The notes below the pieces were generated by a model, which saw nothing but the letters and a program-made list of their open reading frames with translations, made no database searches and had not been told where the DNA came from. Below are positions 32,455 through 43,192 of a stretch of DNA of 64,000 bases, piece by piece. The position numbers and the translations under genes were made by a program. The stretch's first letter is position 1. Every line of letters begins with the position of its first letter. The DNA comes from Thozetella sp. PMI_491 (Eukaryota; Ascomycota; Sordariomycetes; Chaetosphaeriales; Chaetosphaeriaceae): contig MU270122.1 of the NCBI GenBank assembly GCA_021432635.1, forward strand, positions 89,525-153,524, in the 5' to 3' direction.

Positions 32455-35400
32455 TCATGAGTCGCTCAGGCGGTCCTTGAGCTTCTTGGTCGACTTGGCT
32501 GTGCCGATGTGCGTGTTGTGCACCTATATCATGTGCCCGATTAGCTTCACGCCTGGTTCCATATAGAGGGAGATACTTCGCGATCAGCAATGCCGCTTAC
32601 CTTGGTTGCGAACCGCAGGCTCGTCAGAGTTTCCTTGAGATGGGCCTCGAGCGGGCTGACCATAACGAACATGAGCGTCTTGGAGTTGCCGCCGAGCGAA
32701 TACTGCAGCAGATGCGTGAGGCGCGAGTTCCGGTAAGGGATGTGCGCTGAGCCGCGGCCCAGGGCCTCGATGACGTCTCCGAGGCAGGCCAGTGACTTGT
32801 TGATGTTCTGCGTCTCCTTCATGCGATCGCCTTCCGCGCAGCTGTGCTTCAGCCGCTCCGAACCCGCCAGGTCGACGAGATTAAGGGTGCCCTCGCATCG
32901 CTCTCCCGTCGCCGCGTTCTCGCCCACCAGCTTGAGGATGAAGACCGAGTGCGAGCGGGATGACCGCGCGTTCGCCTGGGTCGCCGCGACGCTACGGTTG
33001 CTCTGTGCTTGCCGCAGCATCGTCTCTACCTTGTCGGCCGAGTCCAGGCTGACGACCTTGCAGTTGAGCACGGTGGTTTGCTTCCGGATGTCATCGTGGC
33101 GGATCTCGAGCTTCTTGCCCGAGTCAGAGCCTCTTCCTGGAGTGAGGAGGTCGTTCAGCTCCTCGTTGTACACCTCGACGAAACTACCCTCCATCGTGTA
33201 GGTCCACGACTTCTCTTTGAGGTGGTTGATGGTATCGTAGATCATGTGGGTTGCTCGGGGGATCATGCCGTCGGCAGAGGACATCGTGTACGTCTTGCCG
33301 GAGCCGGTCTGGCCGTAGCAGAAGATGCAGACATTGTAACCGTCGAGTGCACTCTGCACCAGCTGTGAGATCTCGCCAAATACATCCTCGTTCTGGACGC
33401 CAGGGGAGAAGACGCGGTCGAACTCGAACGGTAGCACCTTGCGGCTGATGTGACCCAAGCTGCTCTTCTCCTCGGGACCCGTCACTTCGATCTGGGCAGA
33501 CGTCTTTTGATCCGGGAACTGCAGTCCGGCCTCATCGCCTTCTGACTCATCCAAAACAGGCCTGACCCTGCACATGACGCGGATGTTGCCCTTGAGCTCC
33601 TGGTACTTGTTGAACAGTACTCGTCGCTCGGTCTCCTCCTTGATCAGCTTCTGCCGGGCCTCCTCCGCCACGCGCAGAGCTTCCTGCAGACGCGCCTCCA
33701 TGTCGGCGAAGGAGTCTGACTGTTGCTTACTATCGGATTCGAGGAAATCGATCTGCGCACGTAGTGCCCGGTTGCGGTCCTCTAGTGTCATATGTGTCGT
33801 CGACATCTCGGCGATCTGCTGCTGGAGCGCGCCCTTAAAAATCTGCTCTCGGTCTAGGTCCGATTTCAGGGCGTCCACCTTCGCGCGCATGCTCTGTACC
33901 TCCCTGTCCTTCACTTCGAGGGCAAGGCTCATGTCTTGTTGTTCGGATCCAAGCCTCGTCTGCAGTTCCAGTATCTCCTTGGACTTTTGGCCGCGCTCAT
34001 CTTCTAGCTCGACTCGGTAGTGCCTCTCCATAGCCTCCAGGGCCTCCCGTTGATCCCGCTGGAGTCGGTCCGTCTCGTCCTTGAACTCTCGCCGCAGCTC
34101 ATCGATCTCGTTCCTATGCTCTCGTACCTTGTCCTCGAGTTCGTACTTGTGTCTTCTCTGGTCGGACTCGAGCGAGATGGTCAGTGCCTGGATCTGCTGC
34201 CGCAGAATCTCGACCTCGGTCTCCAGCATCGCGTTCTTCTCGTCTACCCTATCGCGCTCTTTTTCCAGAGTGCTTACTGCAAGGGTGTCAGCGCGTATCC
34301 TAGGGCAAGCCTACCACTCTCCGCCAGCCGTCTCACCTCGTGTCTTGGCAATGTCGACTGCTTCCTCCATCGTCTTCCTGTCCGTCAGTGTGAGGTCCAT
34401 CACCTCCTTCATGGCTTTAAATTGATGCTCGATGCCATGGAGGCGCTCATCGACGTTCCATGCTGTGAATCCAGTTAATGCAGACTCTTTAGTGAGGAAT
34501 GGTTGCTTGCAAGGAGAACAGGACTTGGCGGGGGAGACAGAAGGAGCTTTGCACGCAGTCATGATCAGAGTCTCGAGAGCGTCCATTTCGGCCCAAGGGT
34601 CCCGCCCGCAAGACGGCGTCGCTGGACATGGCATTGACATGCTGTGCGCGCCTAGCGACCGGAGGGTGCTCGGTTTTGCCAGTTGGTTCTGTCCGCCTAG
34701 ACGGACCATGACCTCGTCCATCGAAACGCCAGATCGCCGTGACGGGCATGGACTCTCGGTCTCTTGGTCGAAGATCACTTGACCTTCCTCAGGTCTCCAG
34801 TCAGGGGGTCCATCGTCGTCGATGGAGAGGTTCTTCATCCTGCTGATCAGGGAGAAGTCTCTGTGCCTGCCCGCCTGATGCTGGGAGCCGATGGAGCTCG
34901 TAGACGCATGAGAGTGCAACTTTCTGCTCGCTAGTCCGCCTTGAGCGGTAAAGAAAACTGGTGGTTTCATACCATTTGGCTGATTGCTGGGGGCTGGTTC
35001 GACCTCCATCGCGTGGTTTCCCATCGCAGTTGCGGGACGCTGACGCGTGTTTGCTCGTGGTCGGCCGCTGACAGACTGGTTGAAGTTCATTGCCGTCGGT
35101 GGCCGACCCATAGATGACGGCGGCCGAGCGCTCGGTCCAACACTTCGGCCATAGCCACTGGAAGTCGGTTGTGTAGATGCGATGGAAGAGCCAGATATTT
35201 GGCGCGAGGATGCGAGCGATGCCGAAGGCTGCTTGATCTAAACGGCCATAATAGGTTAGCATCCTCACTACTGTTTGTCCCAAATCGCGATACAAGAGAG
35301 GGCTTCCGAGAACAAGGCCTCGAGAGGTGGGTGGCGTCAGGATGTCATGGCCTGGCACCTTATCTGAGTCTCTGGGAGGCAGAAACTCGACGCCTAGCCA

Positions 35401-36342
35401 CATGGATAGGCTCTTATGGCTGCCACGTTCTTGGTGCCGGTACTTGAAGCAGACGCCGAGATGCTCTAGACCGTCGATCAAAGCAGATAGCCGTGGAAAT
35501 GGACCAGAGGTAACCCGCCGGGAAGAAGGGAAAACTTGGTGAAACAAATGCCGCGCCGCTATCCAGATCGAGCTCTTCCACTTGAGCAAGCAACGGAAAG
35601 CGCCGAAGAGAACCTCGCACAGGCGTCGAACTGCCACTTCTATATGGCTGAATACGTGGCGGGCTGCACTTCGGGCGATGATAGGAAAAGGTACTTGGTG
35701 TGTATATGGAGGCATATCTCGATATTCCAATGCGGGGTCGGTAGGGAAATAGAGGACAAGGCGAAGGGCCGGAGGTGCGAGAAGAAACCTACCTGAGATC
35801 GGGCGGTTGCAAGTCCAACGATAGATTCTGGCCTGGCTGCCGTCTTCGGCGGGGCGGGAGTCATTGATGGAAGCTTCGACTTGCCAACGGGCTCTCCTGC
35901 CCTCTCGACGAGCGTTTTTCGCTTCGGTTCTGACTGGTCGACCGCGCCTAGAGTTTGTTTCCAGCGTCAACATTGTCCAGCAGGGAGGAGCGACATCACC
36001 CGCAAGGTAGCGGGCAGATAGGGGCTCGCCTACCAGTGGCAGGGAACGGCCGCTTCTGGCCTTGGAGGGGAACGTGGGATAGCTGCGCTCGCGCGTTGCT
36101 TTGCGAATCGGTGATCTCCTGGAGCCCCATGTTGCCGCCTCCGCTTGCGCTCGCGCTGGCACCGGGGCCTGCTGTTGTGTACGATCGTGGGGCGACGAGC
36201 CTCGACTGGCGGGCCTAGGGTAGAGTACGGTCAGTTTCGAGAGAAACAGCCTCGGTGGGGGCCGGACGGCGACGGGGAGAGGAGACGACGCGGTAGGGCC
36301 GTGCTAGGGAGGGCGTACTGGATTGTTTTCTAAGCTGTCCAT
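32455..36342 (-). CDS. klpA: kinesin-14, minus-end motor of the Kar3/KlpA type (6 exons)
   Basis: Minus-strand exons are 36342-36319, 36214-36034, 35947-35793, 35237-34337, 34276-32601 and 32523-32455, joining in phase to 1001 residues. The first exon encodes only MDSLENNP. The N-terminal tail (to about 310) is Ser/Pro/Arg-rich, fitting a microtubule- or partner-binding tail. A coiled coil spans about 360-640. The motor is C-terminal: neck KGNIRVMCRVRP, P-loop GQTGSGKT, switch I NARSSRSH, switch II DLAGSE, and the end RFATKVHNTHIGTAK, the last part supplied by the 23-codon final exon. C-terminal motor plus this neck is diagnostic of kinesin-14. KlpA/Kar3 crosslinks and focuses spindle microtubules. 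The 555-nt intron between exons 3 and 4 is long, and a missed internal exon cannot be excluded. It diverges from the UCH37 gene. Confidence 0.93.
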
Positions 36343-37425
36343 GTTGAGAGCGCGCATGCGCGGGATTACAAGATGCAGCAGCAAAAAGGAAGCAAGGAGC
36401 GGTGCTCCCGAAGCAGATGCAGTTGTGGGCGACGTGGTGGCGGCGTCTCTCTTGGTACAGATATTATGCTGGTCTTCATCTGGTTTGGCGTTTGTCGCAT
36501 GCAACTTTTGTCAGTGCGTTGTTTACTTGTTGGCTAGGAGATGGGCTCAGCGTTTGTGTGGGGTGTGGAGACTTCGCGTGCGTGGTACCGAACCGAAGTC
36601 CAGCTCGCGAGGGTTGGGGTTGATCGAAGCAGGGTCCAGAGCAGGAGATGCTCCACCGAACAAATGAACTTCCTTTGATGATTGTTGTAGATTTAATATG
36701 TGATTCTCGCGAGGTTCGTTCGTGGGGAAAGGATGCCAGCCGTGAGGTTGTTCGCAGGCTTTTGTGCTTGTCCAAGAGAGAGCCGGAGAGCCGTGAAGGC
36801 GGGGCCGCCTCAGAGCACCCTTTGTTTACCTTGGAGAAGCCTGCCTGCCTGCCCCTGATTTCTCTGTGTGCTTCACACGAAATTTTATATAGTTAAGAGA
36901 CAATCACTCTATGTAGAACCATGGCTTGATCTTTATGGGATATCCTAAGGCATCAGCAAGAGAAATATCACTTGGCAATGATTGTGAATCGCGGATGAGC
37001 TGAAAAGAATAAACTGTGAGGCCGAGGGGGCTTCTCCAACTCGGCTAAGAGAGGCTATATATGTTGAGCCATCAAAGCCGATTTTACACCTTCTCTGAAC
37101 AAGGCAATTTGTGCAGGCGGGCGAGCAAACAGAATAACCACGGGCATCTGTCTCCGAACCTGTCCACCTTTGTGAAGTTAGTTGGGATCAGCAACCGGGA
37201 CATGCTCAGTTAGCAGCATCCACTTTCTTATCTTATCGCGCCTTCCCCAGGAGCTCCCACAGCTCCGTCATTCTGGAGCTGCCTGCCGTTTCGACCGTCC
37301 ATTCTCAACTCCTGCGACACTGCAAGCCGCCACCGCCGCACCCAATTTTTTTTTCTCCCGGCTCGCTCCAAAAAGCCAAATAAATAGCACCCCGAGCCAG
37401 GCGCCATCGGGAGCCGCAGGAAACT
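36343..37425. promoter_or_regulatory. shared divergent promoter region, kinesin-14 / UCH37
   Basis: This 1.08-kb stretch lies between two diverging start codons. I see no gene in it. An AT-rich part with a TATATAG-like tract lies at about 36880-37090. Confidence 0.5.
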
Positions 37426-38556
37426 ATGAGCGGAGGCTGGAACACCAGTGAGTCGCCTGACCGCAATTGCCCAGCCTGGTACTGACCAACGAATCATAGT
37501 CGAGTCCGATGCAGTACGTTGTAAACTGACCAGGGGCAGCCGCCGCCCCAAGCTCTTCTTCCCCCCAAATGACTCTCCAGCTGACATTGCGTTTCCTGCC
37601 AGGGTGTCTTCACCTACCTGCTCGACAACCTGGGCGTCAAGGATGTCCAGTTCGAGGAGCTTCTGAGCCTCGACCCAACCGAGCTTGCGAGCCTCCACCC
37701 CCTCTATGGCGTGATCTTCCTCTTCAAGTTCCCCACCGATACCCCGTACCGCGGCGAGGGCGACAAGGCCCTGGACGGCGACTACGACCGGGACGCCGCT
37801 GAGCGGCTCTTCTTTGCCGCTCAGACGATCCAGAATGCCTGCGGCACTCAGGCTCTGCTCAGCGTGCTGCTGAATAAGACGGACGATCCGACGGCGGGTG
37901 AGGCGGGGGCCGTAGATATCGGCGAGAAGCTGCGGGACTTTCGCGAGTTCACCATGGTGCTGCCGCCCGAGTTCCGCGGCGAGGCGTTGAGCAACTCGGA
38001 GCTGATCCGGGACGTGCACAACAGCTTTGCGCGGAGCAGTCCCTTTGTAGATGAGACGCAGCGGCAGTCGGACGAGACGGAGGATGCGTTCCACTTCATT
38101 GCCTACACCCCGATAGGCGGCACCCTGTACGAGCTGGATGGCCTGCAGCCGGCTCCCATCAGCCACGGCAGCTGCAGCCAGGACGAATTCCCCGCCAAGG
38201 TGATCGAGGTGCTCCAGCGCCGCATCGCCCGGTACGACGCGGCTGAGATCCGCTTCAACCTGCTCGCCATGGTGCGAGACCTCCGGATCAAGGCGCGCGA
38301 GATCGGCGACATCGAGATGCTGCAGCGGGAGGAGCAGAAGCGGGTGGACTGGCAATTTGAGAATGTCCTCCGAAGACACAACTTCCTCGGCTTCACGTCC
38401 GAGGTCCTGAAGGGCGTGGTGACGTCGAAGCTGAAGGAGGGCAACGGGGCCTACGAGAAGTGGGTAGAGAAGGCGACCAACTCCATGAAGCAGAGAATAG
38501 AGCAGCGCAAGAAGGGGGGCGGCGGGGGGGGAGAGGACGTGGACATGTCTGGCTAG
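37426..38556 (+). CDS. uch2: proteasomal ubiquitin C-terminal hydrolase UCH37/UCHL5 (3 exons)
   Basis: Exons 37426-37447 (22 nt), 37500-37513 (14 nt) and 37603-38556 join to 329 residues, the same length I recall for human UCHL5. The start MSGGWNTIESDAGVFTYLL is formed by three exons and matches the family's N-terminus. The peptidase C12 residues are present: Gln86 and Cys92 in AAQTIQNACGTQ, His176 in AFHFIAYTP and Asp191 in LYELDGLQP. The C-terminal half has the UCH37-like extension (KVIEVLQRRIARYDAAEIRFNLLAMVRDLR, then FENVLRRHNFLGFTSEVLK) that in other species binds Rpn13 or INO80. The tail is a Lys stretch, a Gly run and an acidic end. The enzyme trims ubiquitin chains at the 26S proteasome. 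The two tiny exons are supported by conservation and phase. Confidence 0.94.
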
Positions 38557-39168
38557 CGCAAGTATAGGGCGTCGACTCAGGTAGGGACCTACATAGGCAG
38601 CTGGGACCTAGGTTTGCTGCACTCCTCCACTAGCGTGGGCGCCAGGCGTCCTGTTGTGGGAAGAGATTTGGGCGCCTTGGGGCGGTACTAGGACGAAACG
38701 GCAACATGGACTCGGTCTTATAAAGGTCAAGGAGCAGAGCCGCACTTAAATGAAGCGACTAGGTGTCGTTGCACACCTGCACCGCTGCCGGCTAAGCACC
38801 TGCGCCAACCGTGTCACGGCAGGCTTGTGACCATTTCACGAACCACTGAATGGCTTTGTTTGCGAGGTTGTTCAAGCATCTTTCGGATACCTCAACGGCG
38901 TCCCCTTTGTTGAAAGAGCCGGAGGCCACCCACCGAGGATTAGCCGCCTCCCTTAGATGGCCTAGTGAGTGGTATTGTGGCAGAGCATACTGGAAATTAC
39001 CCCTGCACCGTCCCGAACAGGAGCTGTGCAAGTGAAAGACAGGACCAACAGCGCCTGTTTTAATAACCGCCGTCCCCCCCCACCACCCCCGAGGGAGCCC
39101 TCTTCCTCGTGGCTTTTTCCTCCTCTGTTCAACATGAACCCCCGACCAGGTTGAGACATACAATCGCA
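38557..39168. other. 0.6-kb space between UCH37 and the next gene
   Basis: It holds the UCH37 3' region and the promoter of the gene at 39169. A run of Cs interrupted by A lies at about 39074-39090. I see no gene. Confidence 0.6.
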
Positions 39169-40026
39169 ATGCCGGGCTTAGCAGAATCGCGCTGGGCGCG
39201 ATCGTCACGCTTTCCGTCGACCCAACCCCACCAGAGCCGCCCAGGTACGGTCAAGGACGACCTCGACGACCTCGTCACATCCTCTCTCGCACCGCTAACT
39301 AGCCGAACAGGTCCTGAGAGCCCCGCCGAAGTCCCCGATCCGCGGCACGAGCTCGGCCGCTACGCCCGCATCGTCCGCCGCCTGAAGTGGAAGCTGCCCT
39401 ACCTAGCGGCGGGCTACCACCAGGCGATTGCGCGGGAGGTCGACCGGGCCAAGGCAGAGGAGGCTGAGATCATGTTCAAGCTCGACTTTTTCGAGTTCTA
39501 CATGCTGATTGAGCGTGCCGTCGTGCACCTGCTAGGCGTGTTCGGAGTCGAGGTCTCGAGGGGCTTCGCGGATCGGCACCTCGAGGCGCTCGCCGAGGAG
39601 CAACGGACGGGCCCGAACGGGAGCCGCAATGCCCCGGTGGTGCCGCAATTCTCACACCGCTACCACGCCAACGTCCTCGAGGCCCTTGACAATCCCGCCA
39701 ACCCGCTCCATGGCAGCCTGGGGACCGGGGAGGCCCGGCGGCAGCTCGCGCGGGCCAAGGACCTCAGGAACCGATGGAAGAACGCCGAGGACGGGGATTC
39801 GAAGGTTCTGGGCGTGGCCGCAAAGACCGGCTACGTCCCAACACCGCTGGAGAGCTATGATCTAGAGAAGATGCTCACCGACATCTTCGATGCCTTTGAT
39901 CGCGCGTACCTGACAGCCGAGGCGTTCGTGCTGAAGAGTAACGATACCAAGATGACGACTGCGGCCATCTCCGAGGAGGAGGAGTGGGACTTCATGGTTG
40001 ACGCTATGGACTGGGAGTCGGTGTGA
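39169..40026 (+). CDS. conserved fungal protein of unknown function, helix-rich
   Basis: The ATG at 39169 opens 285 codons; the frame extends upstream only to a GTG at 39109. A likely intron at 39245-39310 (donor GTACGG, branch GCTAAC, acceptor ACAG) is 66 nt and has no stop, so the frame stays open either way. Spliced, the product has 263 residues and reads QSRPGPESPAEVPDPRHELGRY across the junction. The body appears alpha-helical and charged (ARIVRRLKWKLPYLAAGYHQ, IMFKLDFFEFYMLIERAVVHLL, YDLEKMLTDIFDAFDRAYL), with an acidic C-terminal end. It has no signal peptide or membrane segment. I recognise it only as resembling uncharacterised Sordariomycete proteins and assign no function. It lies downstream of UCH37 in the same direction. 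Confidence 0.7.
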   Translation: MPGLAESRWARSSRFPSTQPHQSRPGTVKDDLDDLVTSSLAPLTSRTGPESPAEVPDPRHELGRYARIVRRLKWKLPYLAAGYHQAIAREVDRAKAEEAEIMFKLDFFEFYMLIERAVVHLLGVFGVEVSRGFADRHLEALAEEQRTGPNGSRNAPVVPQFSHRYHANVLEALDNPANPLHGSLGTGEARRQLARAKDLRNRWKNAEDGDSKVLGVAAKTGYVPTPLESYDLEKMLTDIFDAFDRAYLTAEAFVLKSNDTKMTTAAISEEEEWDFMVDAMDWESV

Positions 40027-41062
40027 GAGACTGCGGTCGGATGACAGAATTAAACAACAGCATTGTGCCGGTCGAGGTCGAGGTCGACAATGGATGATGC
40101 ATCTGGAGGGGCTGGGGTTTTGGCGTTAAGGGACTGAGACAATCGATACCCACTCATGTTAGACGTGCCCAATGAATTCTTATACTGCTCGCATCTCCTG
40201 CTGAATATGACGCCGAAAGAGCACGGCACTCTAACTATGTAAGGTATGGAGCTCTTTAGATAGTTTCGGCGTCCATGCCTAACGCGCTAGACGGAACGCA
40301 ATTGGTCGAGAACAAAAGGAACAGCTAATATAGAGAAGAGAACATCGTCTGCCTTGGGTCGCGGATCGCGATAGCCCTGTGGCAGTTCGAAGAGACGGCA
40401 TGTCAAGGATCTCACACCGGATTGGCGGCGGTATAGCGCAAAGCGGCGCACAGACAAGCTGGAAAGGGATGCCGAGCCATGACAGGCTGCCGTGAACCTA
40501 TGCGGACAAGGAAAGTGGGAGCGCGTGATTCGGCCACGGGGACCGCGAGCCGGCGGCAGCTGCCTAGCACCACCAGACGCCGAGCCACGTCGGCCTCGCG
40601 TCTTCTGCAAGCTCCGTCAGTCCGTCCCGTGGCGCACGTTAAATCGGGCGCCTGCAACGCGAAAGGGTGCTGTCGTCAAAGCCAACCGAGGACATCGGCG
40701 AATAATACTAGGTGCTCCACGACCGCCCGCTCGCCGCGTGCCTCGCGGTGACGGCAACCAGCTTATCCGATCGTACGCTACGGAACCTTCACAGGACTCT
40801 TTCTCGGGGTAAGCAGTCGAGTCGAAATCTCAGATGGCCGAGCATAAATGCAGCAGCCTAGGAGCGAGGACGGGTCGGTGGGAGTAGGTGGGCGCCATCC
40901 TTTTGGCAAGACATCTAGTGAAGCAAGCACTGCGATCCCCCACACACGGCAATCGTGCTCCCTCGTCGTGCAGTCCCACGCAATAGTACTTCTAAGATCC
41001 CTCGGAGACCAACCACTCTCTTCCGGCCCAGCGTTCCCAATTCCTCTTCCTCCAGTCAAGCC
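40027..41062. other. 1-kb space ahead of the monooxygenase
   Basis: It holds the 3' end of the 39169 gene and the monooxygenase promoter. I see no domain-bearing frame and no clear TATA box. Confidence 0.55.
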
Positions 41063-42682
41063 ATGTCGAATGTCGACGTGCTCATCGTCGGGGCTGGTCC
41101 CGTTGGCGTCACTCTCGCCCTCGAGCTAGCGCTACAGAAGGTCTCTTTTCGTCTCGTCGACAAAGAGCCGGTCCGGTCCGACAAGAGCCGGGCTCTGGTC
41201 GTCCAGCCGCGGTCCCAGGAGCTCCTAGACCGCCACGGCGCCACCGCCGATCTCGTCGCCCGCGGAAAGACCATAGACGGGGTGCACATCTTGACCGACC
41301 GCCGGTACCGCGGATCGGTGGACCTGACCAACGTCGAGCGGCCGGACACACGGTTCAAGGAACCGCTCGTGATCTCGCAGCACGATACTGAGCAGTTCCT
41401 GGACGCCTGCCTCGCCCGATACGGCTACGCGGCGGAGCGGCCGGTCACGGCCAAGGACATCGTCCAAGATGCCGAGGGCGTGAGCGTCACGCTGGAGAAG
41501 CCCACCGGCGAAGAGAAGCTCCGTGCCCGTTATGTCGTGGGGTGCGACGGGGCGCACAGCACTGTTCGGCGCGCGAGTCACAAGTTTGCTTTCAAAGGCG
41601 CCGCCTACCCACAGGACTTTGTGCTCTGCGATGCGCACATCCGCGACTCCAACCTCGACCGGCACCGCCTATACCTCGGTATGAGTCGCGGGGTCTTCGC
41701 CGTGTTCCCCATGGGCGACGACATCGTGCGGCTGGTCGCAGCTGGGATTGGTATCGTGTCCGACGAGGAGCCGCAGCTAGAACATTTCCAGCGGATGCTC
41801 GACGACAGCCTGCCATCGGGTGCAGGGACTCTCTCCAGCTCCGTCTGGCTGGCGCGGTTCCGTCTCCACCACCGCGGCGTCGATGCCTACCGCGACGGGC
41901 GGCTGTTCCTAGCCGGCGACGCGGCGCACATACACAGCCCGGCCGGTGGGCAGGGTATGAACGTGGGGATGCAGGACGCCATCAACCTGGGGTGGAAGCT
42001 GGCGCGGGTGCTCCGCGGCGAGGCCAGCGACGCGCTTCTCGAAAGCTACCACGCCGAGCGCTACCCGGTCGGCCGAGCGCTGCTCAACGGCACCGATCGT
42101 GCCTTCAGCTTCTTCGCGAGCACGAGCCAGCTGTTCATGACGGTCCGCAACTTCTTCCTCCCGTGGCTCGTGTCCTTGATCGCGTCCAGTAAGAGCGTGC
42201 GGGAGGCGGCATACGGCTTCATATCCGAGTTTGACGTTGCGTACCGCAGCAGTCCGATCGTAGGCACGGCGAAGGGCTACACTGGGCCGCTGCGCGGCGG
42301 CGATCGGCTTCCCGACGCCAGGATCCGTCGGGGAGGCCGCGACGGCGCCGAGATGTACGTGCAGCAGCTATGTGTCGGTAGTTCCCACCACCTCATACTA
42401 TTCGAGGGCTCGGGGCAAGACGCTGTGCCTGAAGGGGGGCTAGAGGCAGTGAAGAAAGTGCTGGAGGCTCCCGCGGTCGACGCGGAGGTACATCTGATCA
42501 GCAGCAGCGAGGCTCCTTCCAACACGATGCAGCACTACGACCCGGAAGGCAAGGCGCATTCGCAATATGGTTTCACCAAGGCTGGCTATCTCTATGTTCG
42601 TCCGGATGGATACATTGCGCACGTCGGCTTGTTGACGGAGGCTAATGAGCTTCTTACACGACTGGCCAGTTTGGTTCAATAA
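41063..42682 (+). CDS. FAD-dependent aromatic-ring-type monooxygenase (PheA/TfdB family)
   Basis: A single exon encodes 539 residues from the ATG at 41063. The upstream extension of the frame starts only at a GTG and lacks family similarity. The flavin site is complete: the dinucleotide motif VLIVGAGPVG (Gly10, Gly12, Gly15), the DG motif YVVGCDGAHSTVRRA (about 180-195), and the GD motif LFLAGDAAHIHSPAGGQGMN. After a middle segment with hydrophobic helices (FFLPWLVSLIAS), the C-terminal part has a thioredoxin-like fold typical of phenol-hydroxylase relatives (YVRPDGYIAHVG). These enzymes use NAD(P)H and O2 to hydroxylate phenolic or other cyclic compounds. The substrate is unknown. No pathway partners adjoin it, and it converges on HRD1. 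Confidence 0.9.
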   Translation: MSNVDVLIVGAGPVGVTLALELALQKVSFRLVDKEPVRSDKSRALVVQPRSQELLDRHGATADLVARGKTIDGVHILTDRRYRGSVDLTNVERPDTRFKEPLVISQHDTEQFLDACLARYGYAAERPVTAKDIVQDAEGVSVTLEKPTGEEKLRARYVVGCDGAHSTVRRASHKFAFKGAAYPQDFVLCDAHIRDSNLDRHRLYLGMSRGVFAVFPMGDDIVRLVAAGIGIVSDEEPQLEHFQRMLDDSLPSGAGTLSSSVWLARFRLHHRGVDAYRDGRLFLAGDAAHIHSPAGGQGMNVGMQDAINLGWKLARVLRGEASDALLESYHAERYPVGRALLNGTDRAFSFFASTSQLFMTVRNFFLPWLVSLIASSKSVREAAYGFISEFDVAYRSSPIVGTAKGYTGPLRGGDRLPDARIRRGGRDGAEMYVQQLCVGSSHHLILFEGSGQDAVPEGGLEAVKKVLEAPAVDAEVHLISSSEAPSNTMQHYDPEGKAHSQYGFTKAGYLYVRPDGYIAHVGLLTEANELLTRLASLVQ

Positions 42683-43192
42683 TAGCTCGTGGCTAGGACA
42701 AACAAGCTTCTCCGATTGACCCGCCATGTGATGATTCCAGGTCATGAGGATGTCCTGAGGGTGAAGCATTGCCCTTGGCGGAGCAGAATACCTTCGACGA
42801 CCAAATAAGGTAGTTAATGATATTGGCATATAAATATTGGCCTTTTATGCTGAAGGGACTAATTTGGATAGCTGGAGTGCGAGACATCATGAAAAAAATG
42901 ACTGTTGTTTGTGGGACGGAGTTTGGTGTTAAACACTTGTTGCAATACCATAAGTGTCAGTAAAAATAGTGAACATTGTAACATCTTGGGAGTGGCCTCT
43001 ATGTCTTGGGATTGCATTTTTAATCTAACAAGTACAATACATTGTTCATACCCTCGACGCCTATTCACATGCAAATGAGTTGCAAGCCTTGCTAATCTGA
43101 CTCGAGAACGTAAGGCCCCTCTAATGGTAGTAGTGGCGACTGACGGCATAGATAGGGGTATGGTCGCTGGGGAAGGCACTCAAGTCTGCTCC
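42683..43192. other. 0.5-kb space between converging monooxygenase and HRD1
   Basis: AT-richer than its surroundings, it holds two 3' regions. I see no gene. Confidence 0.6.

Noticed and set aside
34801-36162. 453-codon open frame on the minus strand
   Set aside because: It begins at a GTG, overlaps kinesin exons 2, 3 and 4 in another frame, and has no domain. The spliced kinesin frame explains the conservation.
37228-38379. 383-codon frame antisense to the UCH37 gene
   Set aside because: It mirrors the GC-rich coding strand of UCH37, and the product has no recognisable family.
40955-41062. 36-codon N-terminal extension of the monooxygenase
   Set aside because: It begins at a GTG and lies outside the conserved flavoprotein start. 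The ATG at 41063 places the dinucleotide motif at its usual position.
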